Made by a program: the position numbers and the translations under genes. Shown here piece by piece: positions 1 to 7,067 of a DNA stretch of 33,827 nucleotides. The first letter of the stretch is position 1. Each line of letters begins with the position of its first letter. The notes below the pieces were generated by a model. It was not told the origin of the DNA. It saw only the letters and a list, made by a program, of their open reading frames with translations, and ran no database searches. Origin of the DNA: CAZHAM01 sp964530415 (GTDB lineage: Bacteria; Patescibacteriota; WWE3; UBA101185; UBA10185); contig CAZHAM010000001.1 of NCBI GenBank assembly GCA_964530415.1, positions 1 through 33,827 of the forward strand, written 5' to 3'.

Positions 1-538
1 AGTTTAGAGCATTCTTATTACATACCGCTATAAACTCTGCTGTTTCGATTTTTTCATTTATTAATTCTGAGGTAACAAATACATCTTTGGCGTGTGCAGA
101 GATGCTATATGGAATATCTGTAATTTCTGAAATTAGCATCATCATTGTCGATGGGTCGGATAAAAAATGGGCGTGAATATGGTCGGGTTTCATTTTTTTT
201 ACAACGACAGAATAGCCAACCGCTTTGCCTAACAAGAAAATCTTATTAAAGAAGAGTGTGTTTAAATTGGTTAGTAAGTTATACGCATTTATAACTTTTG
301 GTAAATTAAAAACAAAGATCGGAATTAATCCAAAAATGTGGGTGAGTTTTAGCTGATTATAAAACACGCGATCTTTTAAAACATCTGGTAAAACACCGTT
401 TCCTTTTTCAATTGAAAGTACGCTAACATCAATTTTTTCTCTTGAAGCAAGTTTAGCTACTTCTTTTTCGATAAAAATTTCCGAAAGTACCGGGAACCTT
501 GGGACGTAAAAGACCACCTTTTTTGTATTATTTGCCAT
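1..538 (-). CDS. Glycosyltransferase, GT4-like, N-terminal part (cut by window edge)
   Basis: About 179 N-terminal residues of a probable GT-B fold glycosyltransferase that would transfer a sugar from a nucleotide donor onto an envelope glycan or lipid-linked oligosaccharide. Read directly on the minus strand from the ATG at 538. The FPVLSEIFI segment (residues 15-23), DHIHAHF (119-125) and IPYSISAHAKDVF (142-154) are typical of the acceptor-side domain of GT4 enzymes related to colanic-acid glycosyltransferases. The donor-binding C-terminal domain lies beyond the left edge, so donor and acceptor cannot be judged. No Shine-Dalgarno sequence precedes the ATG; an extended -10 box sits only 9 bases upstream, which suggests a nearly leaderless mRNA. 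It lies downstream of the ugd operon on the same strand but is separated from it by a plus-strand gene, so it is probably transcribed separately. The family call is good; the exact function is unknown. Confidence 0.8.
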   Translation of the reverse strand, partial: MANNTKKVVFYVPRFPVLSEIFIEKEVAKLASREKIDVSVLSIEKGNGVLPDVLKDRVFYNQLKLTHIFGLIPIFVFNLPKVINAYNLLTNLNTLFFNKIFLLGKAVGYSVVVKKMKPDHIHAHFLSDPSTMMMLISEITDIPYSISAHAKDVFVTSELINEKIETAEFIAVCNKNALN

Positions 539-547
539 TATATGTTC

Positions 548-556
548 ATTTTATCA
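548..556 (-). promoter_or_regulatory. Extended -10 promoter element of the glycosyltransferase
   Basis: On the minus strand the sequence reads TGA followed by TAAAAT, matching TGnTAnnnT. It ends 9 bases before the ATG at 538, so transcription would start about 2-4 bases ahead of the start codon. No clear -35 box is visible. It lies back to back with the plus-strand promoter at 591-618. Confidence 0.45.
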
Positions 557-590
557 GATACACGCCGATTTTTCCCACTGACCTATAGCT

Positions 591-618
591 TTGATAAGAT
601 GGGATTTTAGTGTAAAAT
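591..618 (+). promoter_or_regulatory. Promoter of the unknown plus-strand gene
   Basis: TTGATA (591-596), a 16-base spacer and TAAAAT (613-618). The predicted start of transcription is near 625, which leaves a leader of about 45 bases before the ATG at 669. This argues against the in-frame TTG at 591 as the gene's start, because that TTG is the first codon of the -35 box itself. Confidence 0.5.
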
Positions 619-668
619 GGGCGCTATTGACAATTGAATACTATCAGATACGAAAGGATGGGAAAAAC

Positions 669-1493
669 ATGAGCACTTCGAGAAATCCAGAGGATGCGGT
701 GTATTCGATAGCGAGTCTGTTGGGAAAGCTGACTGGGGCTGAATTCTATGTTGCAACGTCATTAACAACCGTTGGTGGTGAATTTCGTAACTACCGGCAA
801 GGTTGGGCTGGAAATCCCACTCAAGTTACACGAAAATACTCACCTGTTACTGACCAAACAATTGACACGCTTTTATTTGCCGATAAACAGCAGGGCGGAA
901 AACCATTTAAACCATTGGTTTATCCTGCTATAAATGGGCTGAATCCCGACATATTTCGTTCTAGCAAATTATCTGTGGAACCCCCTGCAATATGCTTGCG
1001 TATGTCAGATGGCTATACTGATCTGTCTGTATCAGTAGGTGGATTTCAGCCTAGAAAGCAAAATCGATTGTATGCCGGAATATTTCTTTACACCGCACTA
1101 GTACGTCAGGTAGTACCACATCACATAGGAACACGTTTCAAAACATTGGAAGAGTATGAATCTGCGGTTAACCAACTCGCCAGACCGATTACATGCAATG
1201 CGCTGGACCATTTTCGAACGTATTACTTAATACGTATTTTTCCAATGGTTTTTGGGGAGTTCCAGTATTTTCCGGGCAACCCAGAAATGCAAACGGCGGC
1301 TATGCACATCGATTTCAAAACCCGAGCCCCTGTAAATTTTTTACGGTTTGTGTCCGGCTTGTGTGGTCAAAAACCCATAATCTGGGGACGACACCCAAAA
1401 GATCCGACAGGAGCATTTTGGTTAAAGACCCCGGTTCAAGATTTTGGGATTATGGCCCGGTCCAATAGTTGGGATCCGAGAGACAAGAGATAG
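669..1493 (+). CDS. Hypothetical protein of unknown family, 274 aa
   Basis: I do not recognise this protein. The reading frame is open back to a TTG at 591, but the ATG at 669 is the better start: AAAGGA (653-658) stands 10 bases before it and a promoter overlaps the TTG. The product begins MSTSRNPEDAVYSIASLL, has no signal peptide and no clear membrane segment (only a mildly hydrophobic stretch around LYAGIFLYTALV), is rich in aromatic residues and ends in the charged tail WDPRDKR. No nucleotide-binding loop or metal site is evident. Hand counts of three 60-base lines inside the gene give 42-48% G+C, against 30% in two lines of the neighbouring ugd gene, and it uses C/G-ending codons more often. 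It is the only plus-strand gene in the first 29 kb and carries its own promoter and hairpin terminator, which suggests an independently acquired unit. Coding status is likely; function is unknown. Confidence 0.7.
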   Translation: MSTSRNPEDAVYSIASLLGKLTGAEFYVATSLTTVGGEFRNYRQGWAGNPTQVTRKYSPVTDQTIDTLLFADKQQGGKPFKPLVYPAINGLNPDIFRSSKLSVEPPAICLRMSDGYTDLSVSVGGFQPRKQNRLYAGIFLYTALVRQVVPHHIGTRFKTLEEYESAVNQLARPITCNALDHFRTYYLIRIFPMVFGEFQYFPGNPEMQTAAMHIDFKTRAPVNFLRFVSGLCGQKPIIWGRHPKDPTGAFWLKTPVQDFGIMARSNSWDPRDKR

Positions 1494-1508
1494 TAGTTAA
1501 TATCAACC

Positions 1509-1555
1509 GCGCGGCGCTTCTAACCACTCAAATCATCGAGTGTTAGGCGCCGCGC
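1509..1555. terminator. Long GC-rich hairpin between convergent genes
   Basis: A perfect 9-bp outer stem (GCGCGGCGC at 1509-1517 with GCGCCGCGC at 1547-1555) continues into an inner stem (CTAAC and ACTC at 1520-1529 with GAGTGTTAG at 1538-1546) interrupted by a TT bulge and one bulged C; the loop is AAATCATC. It lies between the 3' ends of the unknown gene and ugd and could stop transcription from both sides. The T-run on either side is short (TTTCG), so it is not a textbook intrinsic terminator. Confidence 0.6.
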
Positions 1556-1575
1556 TTTCGTATCCAAATCAAAAA

Positions 1576-2946
1576 CTACTTACCGTTTTTCAACAATGCA
1601 AAATATTCGCCATTCTTATCACCCTCGATACTTTTAACACCATTTGTTCTTTTTCCGATCGCAAAATACATATACCCAAGTTCTTCAACTTCTTTTTGGT
1701 TTAATAGATTTCGTCCGTCAAAAATAACTTGCTCCTTGAGAAGTTCAGATACTCTATGTAAATCTAAATTACCAAACTGCTTCCACTCGGTTAGTATAAA
1801 TAGTGCATCGGCGTCGTCCATTGTTTCGTAAGAATCCAAGCAGTATTTAATGTTTTCATCACCTAACACTTTTTTGGCGTTTAACATTGCTTCGGGATCA
1901 TAAGCATAAATTTTTGCGCCCAAACCGCGCAACGTTTTTACGATTTCAATCGAAACTGATTCGCGAATGTCATCGGTATTGCCTTTAAACGCTAAACCAA
2001 GAACGGCAAATTTCTTTCCGCTTAAATTTTCACCGTAGAATCTTTTTACTTTTCTGACAAAGTTATCCTTTTGAAGTTTGTTAACTTCCATTACACCTCT
2101 TAAAAGCTTAAAATCATACGCCTGATCAGTAGAAGTTTTGTACAATGCTGCGACATCCTTGGGAAAACAACTTCCTCCATAGCCTATACCCGCATTCAAA
2201 AAGTGTCTGCCTACTCTTCTGTCCAAGCCCATACCCTCGGCGACAGTTGATACATCGGCGCCGGCTCTTTCACACAACTGGGCAATTTCGTTAATAAACG
2301 ATATTTTTGTTGCTAAGAATGCGTTTGATGCGTATTTAATCATTTCGGCCGATCTCAAATCACTCTCGACAATCGGAGTTCCCAAATGCGCATAAAGTCT
2401 TCGCATAACTTCGTGGGCTTTAGCTGTTTCTGCGCCGACTACTGTTCTATCGGGCTTCATCATATCTTCAACGCTCGAACCTTCGCGCAAAAACTCAGGG
2501 TTTGAAGCAACATCAAATTCGTGTACGGTCGTTAAATTATCTTTAATAATCTGCTTAATTTTTTCATTCGTCCCAACCGGAACTGTACTTTTTGTAACAA
2601 TTACTTTATAGCCGTTTAAAGTTTGACCGATTTCTTTTGCAACTTGCCATATCGCAGATAAATCAGCAGCCCCCGTATCGCTTTGGGGAGTTCCAACGCA
2701 TATAAAAACAATTTCGGCGTCTTTGATACCTTCGGAAAGTGAAGTTGTAAACGTTAGTCTGTTTTCAGAGATATTTTTTAAAACAATATCGGAAAGTCCT
2801 GGTTCATAAATCGGCATTTCTCCGGTTTTTATTCTTTCAATCTTTTTTTCGTCAATATCTACACCTATAACTTTATTTCCCCAATCTGAAAAAATCGCAG
2901 CGCCAACCAAACCAACATAGCCTGTACCTATTACACAAAGGTTCAT
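1576..2946 (-). CDS. ugd: UDP-glucose 6-dehydrogenase
   Basis: Oxidises UDP-glucose to UDP-glucuronate with two NAD+ in the cytoplasm, supplying a precursor for surface polysaccharides. The 456-residue protein has the usual family length. Visible: the Rossmann motif GTGYVG at 7-12 with the ribose-binding Asp30; the central helix with Lys204 and Asn208; and the catalytic Cys260 in GYGGSCFPKD, followed by Lys263 and Asp264. These numbers coincide with those of the well-studied streptococcal enzyme. The C-terminal UDP-binding domain (about 310-430) has the NTDDIRES and FDGRNLL segments; a short variable tail follows. A strong GGAGG lies 7 bases before the ATG. It is the last gene of the minus-strand envelope operon, 51 bases after the GT2 glycosyltransferase, and its 3' end faces the unknown plus-strand gene across the hairpin at 1509-1555. 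Confidence 0.95.
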   Translation of the reverse strand: MNLCVIGTGYVGLVGAAIFSDWGNKVIGVDIDEKKIERIKTGEMPIYEPGLSDIVLKNISENRLTFTTSLSEGIKDAEIVFICVGTPQSDTGAADLSAIWQVAKEIGQTLNGYKVIVTKSTVPVGTNEKIKQIIKDNLTTVHEFDVASNPEFLREGSSVEDMMKPDRTVVGAETAKAHEVMRRLYAHLGTPIVESDLRSAEMIKYASNAFLATKISFINEIAQLCERAGADVSTVAEGMGLDRRVGRHFLNAGIGYGGSCFPKDVAALYKTSTDQAYDFKLLRGVMEVNKLQKDNFVRKVKRFYGENLSGKKFAVLGLAFKGNTDDIRESVSIEIVKTLRGLGAKIYAYDPEAMLNAKKVLGDENIKYCLDSYETMDDADALFILTEWKQFGNLDLHRVSELLKEQVIFDGRNLLNQKEVEELGYMYFAIGKRTNGVKSIEGDKNGEYFALLKNGK

Positions 2947-2997
2947 ATTAATACCTCCAAAAATTTATAAATGCTTGGGCAGAAAATTTTTAAACTT

Positions 2998-3753
2998 CTA
3001 AATCTTATAGACACCCCTGATGTCGTTTATTCGTACTTTAATTACATCTCTAACCATTTTTATCGAAGTTTCAAAAAAGTTTAATCGGGTAGTTTTAACA
3101 AATGTCCAAATTACAGGAACTTCTTTAATTTTGTATTTTAACTTTCTCGCCAAATACAAAACCTCAACATCCCAAGCCCCGAGATACGCTTTCTCCAAAA
3201 CTGGAGCATCCGGACCATAAATCTTTAATCTGCTAAATATATCCTTTGCAGATTTCTTGTTAAAAAGCTTAAATCCACATTGGCTGTCGTTGATTCCCGG
3301 TAATAAAACTGCCTGAACAAAAAAGTTGAATATTCTTCCAATAAAGTGTCTGTAAAAAGGTTCGCCTATTCTTTGCGCACCGATACCCTCACGAGATCCT
3401 ATAACAATATCGTAGCCCTGGTCTCTAGCCCAAACCGACAGTTTCTTAAGCTCGCTAATCGGGGTAGACAAATCCGAATCACAAAGATAAATATATTCGC
3501 CTTGGGCTTTATCAACACCAGCCCAAACCGTGGCTCCTTTGCCTTTGTGAGGATTTTTTAACAGAATTAATTCAGGATTTTCTTCTAGAAAAGATTCGGT
3601 GATGTCAGCAGTGTTATCTTTACTTCCATCATCAGAAACTATAACTTCAAAGGATTCGGCAAAACCTCTCATAAAGGTTAGAACTTGGTTTATTGTCGAG
3701 GAGATCTTGTCGGCTTCGTTAAAGGCCGGTATAACGATAGAATATTCTTTCAT
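2998..3753 (-). CDS. GT2 glycosyltransferase, dolichyl-phosphate glucosyl/mannosyltransferase-like
   Basis: A 251-residue GT-A fold enzyme that probably moves a hexose from a nucleotide sugar to a polyprenyl phosphate at the inner face of the membrane. Motifs in order: VIPAFNEADKI (7-17), VSDDGSKDNT (39-48), KGKGATV (70-76) and the metal-binding CDSDLSTP (91-98, DxD at 92-94). The pattern after the DxD, with GSREG and SQCGFKLF, resembles ALG5/DPM-type polyprenyl-phosphate sugar transferases. No membrane domain is attached, unlike the gene just upstream, which carries a GtrA domain. It starts 1 base after that gene ends, so translation is probably coupled. The exact sugar cannot be told from the sequence. 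Confidence 0.85.
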   Translation of the reverse strand: MKEYSIVIPAFNEADKISSTINQVLTFMRGFAESFEVIVSDDGSKDNTADITESFLEENPELILLKNPHKGKGATVWAGVDKAQGEYIYLCDSDLSTPISELKKLSVWARDQGYDIVIGSREGIGAQRIGEPFYRHFIGRIFNFFVQAVLLPGINDSQCGFKLFNKKSAKDIFSRLKIYGPDAPVLEKAYLGAWDVEVLYLARKLKYKIKEVPVIWTFVKTTRLNFFETSIKMVRDVIKVRINDIRGVYKI

Positions 3754-3754
3754 A

Positions 3755-4876
3755 TTAATGTTTTTTCCAAATAATTTTACTATAAACCGTGAAATTCCAC
3801 ACCAGACCGAATATTACTCCAATTACAAAAGCTATGTTTGAAATAATAAATGTGTCTCCAAACCAAAATGTAAAATAATGAACTATTTGTGATCTCACTA
3901 AAATTGGAATTGTGGACGAAGCAAAATATAAGAGTGCTGCGGTTATCTTTTTTTGACCGCTACCTAGTTTTCGATCGTCAAAAGACCAAAAGTTGTTGAG
4001 TAAAAATGTTGTTAACATGGCTAGACCCCCAGAAATAATTGCGCTAAACGAAGATCCGATTTCGGGAACAAGCCTTAGAATGTTAAACAATGTTGAGTCT
4101 ACGATTAAACCAGCGACACCAACGATTAAAAATTTAAAGAAGTTTTGATTCTCGTTGTATCTGAGAGTTAAAACAACTCTGAGGGAATCCGCAAAATTGT
4201 TGCGCTCCATTTTAGAATTTCCTCTGTCTCTTAGACCAAAATCAACCGGAATTTCTTTAAACTTTGCGCCGAGTTTATGCATTTTAAACAAAAGATCAAT
4301 CTTATAAGCAAAGCTTTTGGACATAACACTATCTAGATCAATTTTATCTACAAAACCTTTAACCCTTGCAGCTTTAAATCCTGACGTAAAATCATTAACT
4401 TCTAAAATTCCTAAAACAATTTTTGAAAATAAATTTCCGCCTCTACTTAAAAATTTTCTGTAAAATTGCCAATCTTTGGGAATTGTGCCCCCTTTTACAA
4501 ATCTGGAAGCAATTACATAATCGTAACCGTTTTCAATTTCATCGGTTAATCTCACAACATCCTCGGGATTATGTTGAAAATCTGCATCTATTTCAAGTAA
4601 CACATCTGGTGCCAAATTTTTTTGTGCATAGTCAAAGCCATATAGATACGCGGCACCTATACCTGCTTTTTCTTTTTCTAAAAGTAACTGAACATTTGGA
4701 AAAACTTTTGCTTTCTGTAAAACAACTTCGCCGGTTCCGTCTGGAGAATTGCCGTCAACCACTAATATTTGAAAATCTATGTGAGATCTTTTTTTAAATA
4801 CTTCCTCTAAAGCATCAATGAATTTACCAATATTTTCTTTTTCGTTATAAGAAGGAACAACAACAATAACGCGCAT
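3755..4876 (-). CDS. Polyprenol monophosphomannose synthase-like GT2 fused to a GtrA membrane domain
   Basis: A two-part protein of 373 residues. Residues 1-235 form a DPM1-like GT2 catalytic domain: VVPSYNEKENI at the start, VVDGNSPDGT (39-48), the metal-binding DADFQHNPED (97-106), and FTSGFKAARV. Residues 245-371 form a GtrA-like domain with about four membrane helices (FFKFLIVGVAGLIVDSTLFN, the AIISGGLAMLTTFLLNNFWSF segment and two more). Such fusions make a polyprenyl-phosphate sugar and anchor or help flip it across the membrane; the final acceptor is not known. It follows the small membrane protein by 1 base and precedes the soluble GT2 by 1 base, so the three are almost certainly one transcript. 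Confidence in the domain layout is high; the mannose specificity is inferred from family resemblance. Confidence 0.88.
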   Translation of the reverse strand: MRVIVVVPSYNEKENIGKFIDALEEVFKKRSHIDFQILVVDGNSPDGTGEVVLQKAKVFPNVQLLLEKEKAGIGAAYLYGFDYAQKNLAPDVLLEIDADFQHNPEDVVRLTDEIENGYDYVIASRFVKGGTIPKDWQFYRKFLSRGGNLFSKIVLGILEVNDFTSGFKAARVKGFVDKIDLDSVMSKSFAYKIDLLFKMHKLGAKFKEIPVDFGLRDRGNSKMERNNFADSLRVVLTLRYNENQNFFKFLIVGVAGLIVDSTLFNILRLVPEIGSSFSAIISGGLAMLTTFLLNNFWSFDDRKLGSGQKKITAALLYFASSTIPILVRSQIVHYFTFWFGDTFIISNIAFVIGVIFGLVWNFTVYSKIIWKKH

Positions 4877-4877
4877 A

Positions 4878-5135
4878 TTACATTCCCACGACAGACATTA
4901 ATAACAAAAGCACAAAAACGCTAAATAAAATATATTCCGCAGCAATGGTTTTTGTGAGCCTACCCTCCAGGGCATGATGAATTATACCCCAAAGTGTGTA
5001 AAAAACCGAAAGGAATAAAAGTATCAAAACTAAAATTGAATAGTTGTATCTGAATAACAGAATTAATACCCCAAAAGATAAAAATCCGACTACTAAAATT
5101 AAGTATTCAAGCATGTGCCTTTCGTTTTCATTCAT
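4878..5135 (-). CDS. Small membrane protein, 85 aa, three predicted helices
   Basis: A very hydrophobic protein of unknown function. Three likely membrane helices are visible at about 9-27, 30-52 and 64-84, joined by short charged turns (RYN, and HHALEGRLTK between the second and third). The N-terminus MNENERH is charged and probably cytoplasmic. A second ATG at residue 8 could also serve as start; I kept the first because it lies 4 bases after the CAP-gene stop. Packed between the CAP-domain gene and the GtrA-fusion glycosyltransferase with almost no spacing, it is probably part of the same envelope function. No catalytic or binding motif is visible. Confidence 0.75.
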   Translation of the reverse strand: MNENERHMLEYLILVVGFLSFGVLILLFRYNYSILVLILLFLSVFYTLWGIIHHALEGRLTKTIAAEYILFSVFVLLLLMSVVGM

Positions 5136-5139
5136 ATTT

Positions 5140-6120
5140 TTATAATACCGCTCCCGGCTTTAATACAAACCAAATACTCCCCAAAACCATTAAGAGTAAG
5201 GTGAGGTGGGCTAATGTGTGGCCATTAAATTTTAAAATACCCATTTTTCTTGAATACCAAATATCTATAAATAATAGAACTGATACAAATCCTCCAAATG
5301 CAAAGCTGATACCTTTAGCCGCGGTTGAGACGTCAATTATCGGTAAAATTCTAGGACCGCGCTCTAACTGTGTCTCGGGGTTTACTGCATTTTCCGCAGA
5401 CGGTACCTGCGCTAAATCACTAGCCGCTTCTTCGGTGATTTGCCTTAAAATCTCGTCCTCGTCCTTTTTTGTGGCCATTGCGTCTATGTTGCGGGGCCTA
5501 CCAAACATTTGCACCACCAAAGTAGTTTCGTAGCCATCCATAACACCGTTTACCACAGCAAAACCAATTTCATCGTAATTTTTATTTAGCAGATTTTCGC
5601 GGTGAGACGGGGAATCCATCCAAGCGCCTACCACTTCTTTAGAATTCGAGAAGTTTTTAGCCAAGTTTTCTCCCGCATAAACGTAATCGTAATCCTGTCC
5701 TAAGATAAAATCCCACGGTTCGGCCCCCGAAGGCGACACGTGTGCCCAATATCCGTTTTTAAACATATCGCGTGCCTTGCTTTCAGCGGCTTTTGTTAAG
5801 GATTCGTTTAAAACAAGGGTGTTTAAGCCTGTTTCCTGCCTTCGCTGATTTGTGTATTCGAGCAAATCTCTCACACTTATATCCGACGCGTAACCGAGTA
5901 CTCCGGGCAGTAATTTTGGAAGCATCCTAAATACCAGCGCCACAGCTATAATTGCCACGCAATATATCATTATGGATTTATTAGATAACAGCGTTGCGCG
6001 TGTTTTTTGCTGAGGATGGGGCAGAAAATGATACATAAATTGAAATTTTTCGATACTGTGGCTATCGCGCCTCCAGTCGTGTATGACTCTTTGCTTGATT
6101 GGGGTGAGTTCGTCGGACAT
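5140..6120 (-). CDS. Membrane-anchored CAP/SCP-domain protein with two C-terminal helices
   Basis: A 326-residue protein built as: cytoplasmic basic N-terminus (1-48), membrane helix (about 50-68), CAP/SCP domain (about 85-208), acidic low-complexity linker (210-262), then two more helices (about 268-287 and 303-321). The CAP domain shows the family's conserved pocket residues: His127 in YWAHVSP, Glu151 in GENLA and His173 in SPSHRENLLN. CAP domains are found in secreted or surface proteins; in bacteria their biochemical role is mostly unknown, though lipid or peptide binding has been proposed. The topology would put the domain outside the cell. It is the first gene of the envelope operon and has a promoter directly against its ATG (6128-6157), with no ribosome binding site, so a leaderless transcript is likely. 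Confidence 0.88.
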   Translation of the reverse strand: MSDELTPIKQRVIHDWRRDSHSIEKFQFMYHFLPHPQQKTRATLLSNKSIMIYCVAIIAVALVFRMLPKLLPGVLGYASDISVRDLLEYTNQRRQETGLNTLVLNESLTKAAESKARDMFKNGYWAHVSPSGAEPWDFILGQDYDYVYAGENLAKNFSNSKEVVGAWMDSPSHRENLLNKNYDEIGFAVVNGVMDGYETTLVVQMFGRPRNIDAMATKKDEDEILRQITEEAASDLAQVPSAENAVNPETQLERGPRILPIIDVSTAAKGISFAFGGFVSVLLFIDIWYSRKMGILKFNGHTLAHLTLLLMVLGSIWFVLKPGAVL

Positions 6121-6127
6121 TAGTTTA

Positions 6128-6157
6128 ATTCTACCCGTTTATAGCTTAAAATATCAA
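6128..6157 (-). promoter_or_regulatory. Promoter of the envelope operon, leaderless type
   Basis: On the minus strand TTGATA (6157-6152), an 18-base spacer and TAGAAT (6133-6128). Only 7 bases separate the -10 box from the ATG at 6120, so transcription should start at or one base before the start codon. It lies in the 42-base gap after adk and separates the ribosomal run from the surface genes. Confidence 0.55.
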
Positions 6158-6162
6158 GGCAA

Positions 6163-6780
6163 TTACATAAACGGTTCGAGTACGCTCAAAACGGCAGCGT
6201 ATTCCTCGGAAACAGTACCCATGCCCGAAACTTCTTTAACCATTCCTTTAGTTTTAAAATAGTCGAGTACGGGCAAGGTTTCTTTTTTGTATTTCTCAAT
6301 CCTCGTTAAAACTGCTTCTTCGGTATCGTCGTCTCGTTGAACAAGATTGCCTTCACATTTAGCTAGTTCTTCTTTGGGTATGGTGTAAATATTGTAAATT
6401 TTGCCGTCAGAATCGCACGTGCGTCTACCCGTAATTCTACGTAAAGTTTCTTCAACTGGAATGTCCAATAACACAACAACGTCCAAAGGAGGTTCAAATA
6501 ATTCGATCTGCCCAAGCGAGCGGCCATAGCCATCTAAAATGTATCCATTTTTGCAATCTTCGCGTTCTAATCTCTTCCTCATCAAATCCGCAACTAAATC
6601 ATCGGGTGCTAATCCACCAGACTCCATAATTTCTTTACTTTCTAAATATCTCGGATGTGTTTCTGGGAGATCTCTTAAGGTCTGCCCCATTGAAATCGAA
6701 GGAATTTTAAATTGGTCGGATAATCTTTCGCCTACAGTTCCTTTTCCGCAGGCCGGAGGTCCGGCTAATAATATTTTCAT
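6163..6780 (-). CDS. adk: Adenylate kinase
   Basis: Converts ATP and AMP to two ADP, balancing the adenylate pool. The 205-residue protein has the P-loop GPPACGKGT (7-15), the AMP-binding segment SMGQTLRD (30-37, usually STGDMLR), ILDGYGRSLGQ (81-91, usually LDGFPRT) and a full LID (119-152) with LVQRDDD. The LID keeps only two cysteines, Cys122 and Cys142, where zinc-binding adenylate kinases have four; the other two positions are Asp and Lys/Asn-like, so a structural zinc is doubtful. The Cys-Gly in the P-loop and the altered AMP site make this a divergent member. It is the last gene of the ribosomal run, 14 bases after ybaB, as in the classical secY-adk order apart from the inserted ybaB. 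The genes that normally follow (map, infA, rpmJ, alpha operon) are absent here. Confidence 0.92.
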   Translation of the reverse strand: MKILLAGPPACGKGTVGERLSDQFKIPSISMGQTLRDLPETHPRYLESKEIMESGGLAPDDLVADLMRKRLEREDCKNGYILDGYGRSLGQIELFEPPLDVVVLLDIPVEETLRRITGRRTCDSDGKIYNIYTIPKEELAKCEGNLVQRDDDTEEAVLTRIEKYKKETLPVLDYFKTKGMVKEVSGMGTVSEEYAAVLSVLEPFM

Positions 6781-6794
6781 AATAAATAAGGTTA

Positions 6795-7064
6795 CTACGA
6801 TAGTCCGGGAATTCCAAGATCTTGCATTTGCCCGCGCATTTGTTTTTCGACTTTTTTATCTGTTTCTTTCATTGCTTCGTTGATAAGATTTTTTAGATTC
6901 TTGTCCTCTTCACCGTCAATTTCAATTTTTTCTATTCTTTTATCGCCCCTTACGACAACTTTTATGTTTCCCGATTCCTGAACTACAAATATTTGTTCGA
7001 GCTGTTTTTTAATATCTGATTGAATTTTTTTTAATCTATGTAAATCTTTTAATTTATCAAACAT
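6795..7064 (-). CDS. YbaB/EbfC-family nucleoid-associated protein
   Basis: An 89-residue protein matching the YbaB/EbfC family: an N-terminal coiled helix (MFDKLKDLHRLKKIQSDIKK), a central beta strand pair (IKVVVRGDKRIEKIEID), a second helix, and the family's typical C-terminal GIPGL. These proteins form dimers that bind DNA and are usually encoded next to dnaX and recR. Here the gene sits between secY and adk: it starts 3 bases after the secY stop and ends 14 bases before adk, so it shares their transcript. The family call rests on overall pattern and the C-terminal signature. DNA binding is known for the family and not shown by any single motif. Confidence 0.8.
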   Translation of the reverse strand: MFDKLKDLHRLKKIQSDIKKQLEQIFVVQESGNIKVVVRGDKRIEKIEIDGEEDKNLKNLINEAMKETDKKVEKQMRGQMQDLGIPGLS

Positions 7065-7067
7065 AGT

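Noticed and set aside
591..668. TTG start giving the unknown gene 26 extra residues
   Set aside because: The TTG is part of the -35 box, and the ATG at 669 has a ribosome binding site.
1193..1468. Nested 91-codon reading frame inside the unknown gene
   Set aside because: It lies fully inside the longer frame and has no promoter or ribosome binding site of its own.
4878..5135. SecE or SecG homology for the 85-residue membrane protein
   Set aside because: It has three helices and none of the SecE or SecG signature positions; the resemblance is only hydrophobicity.
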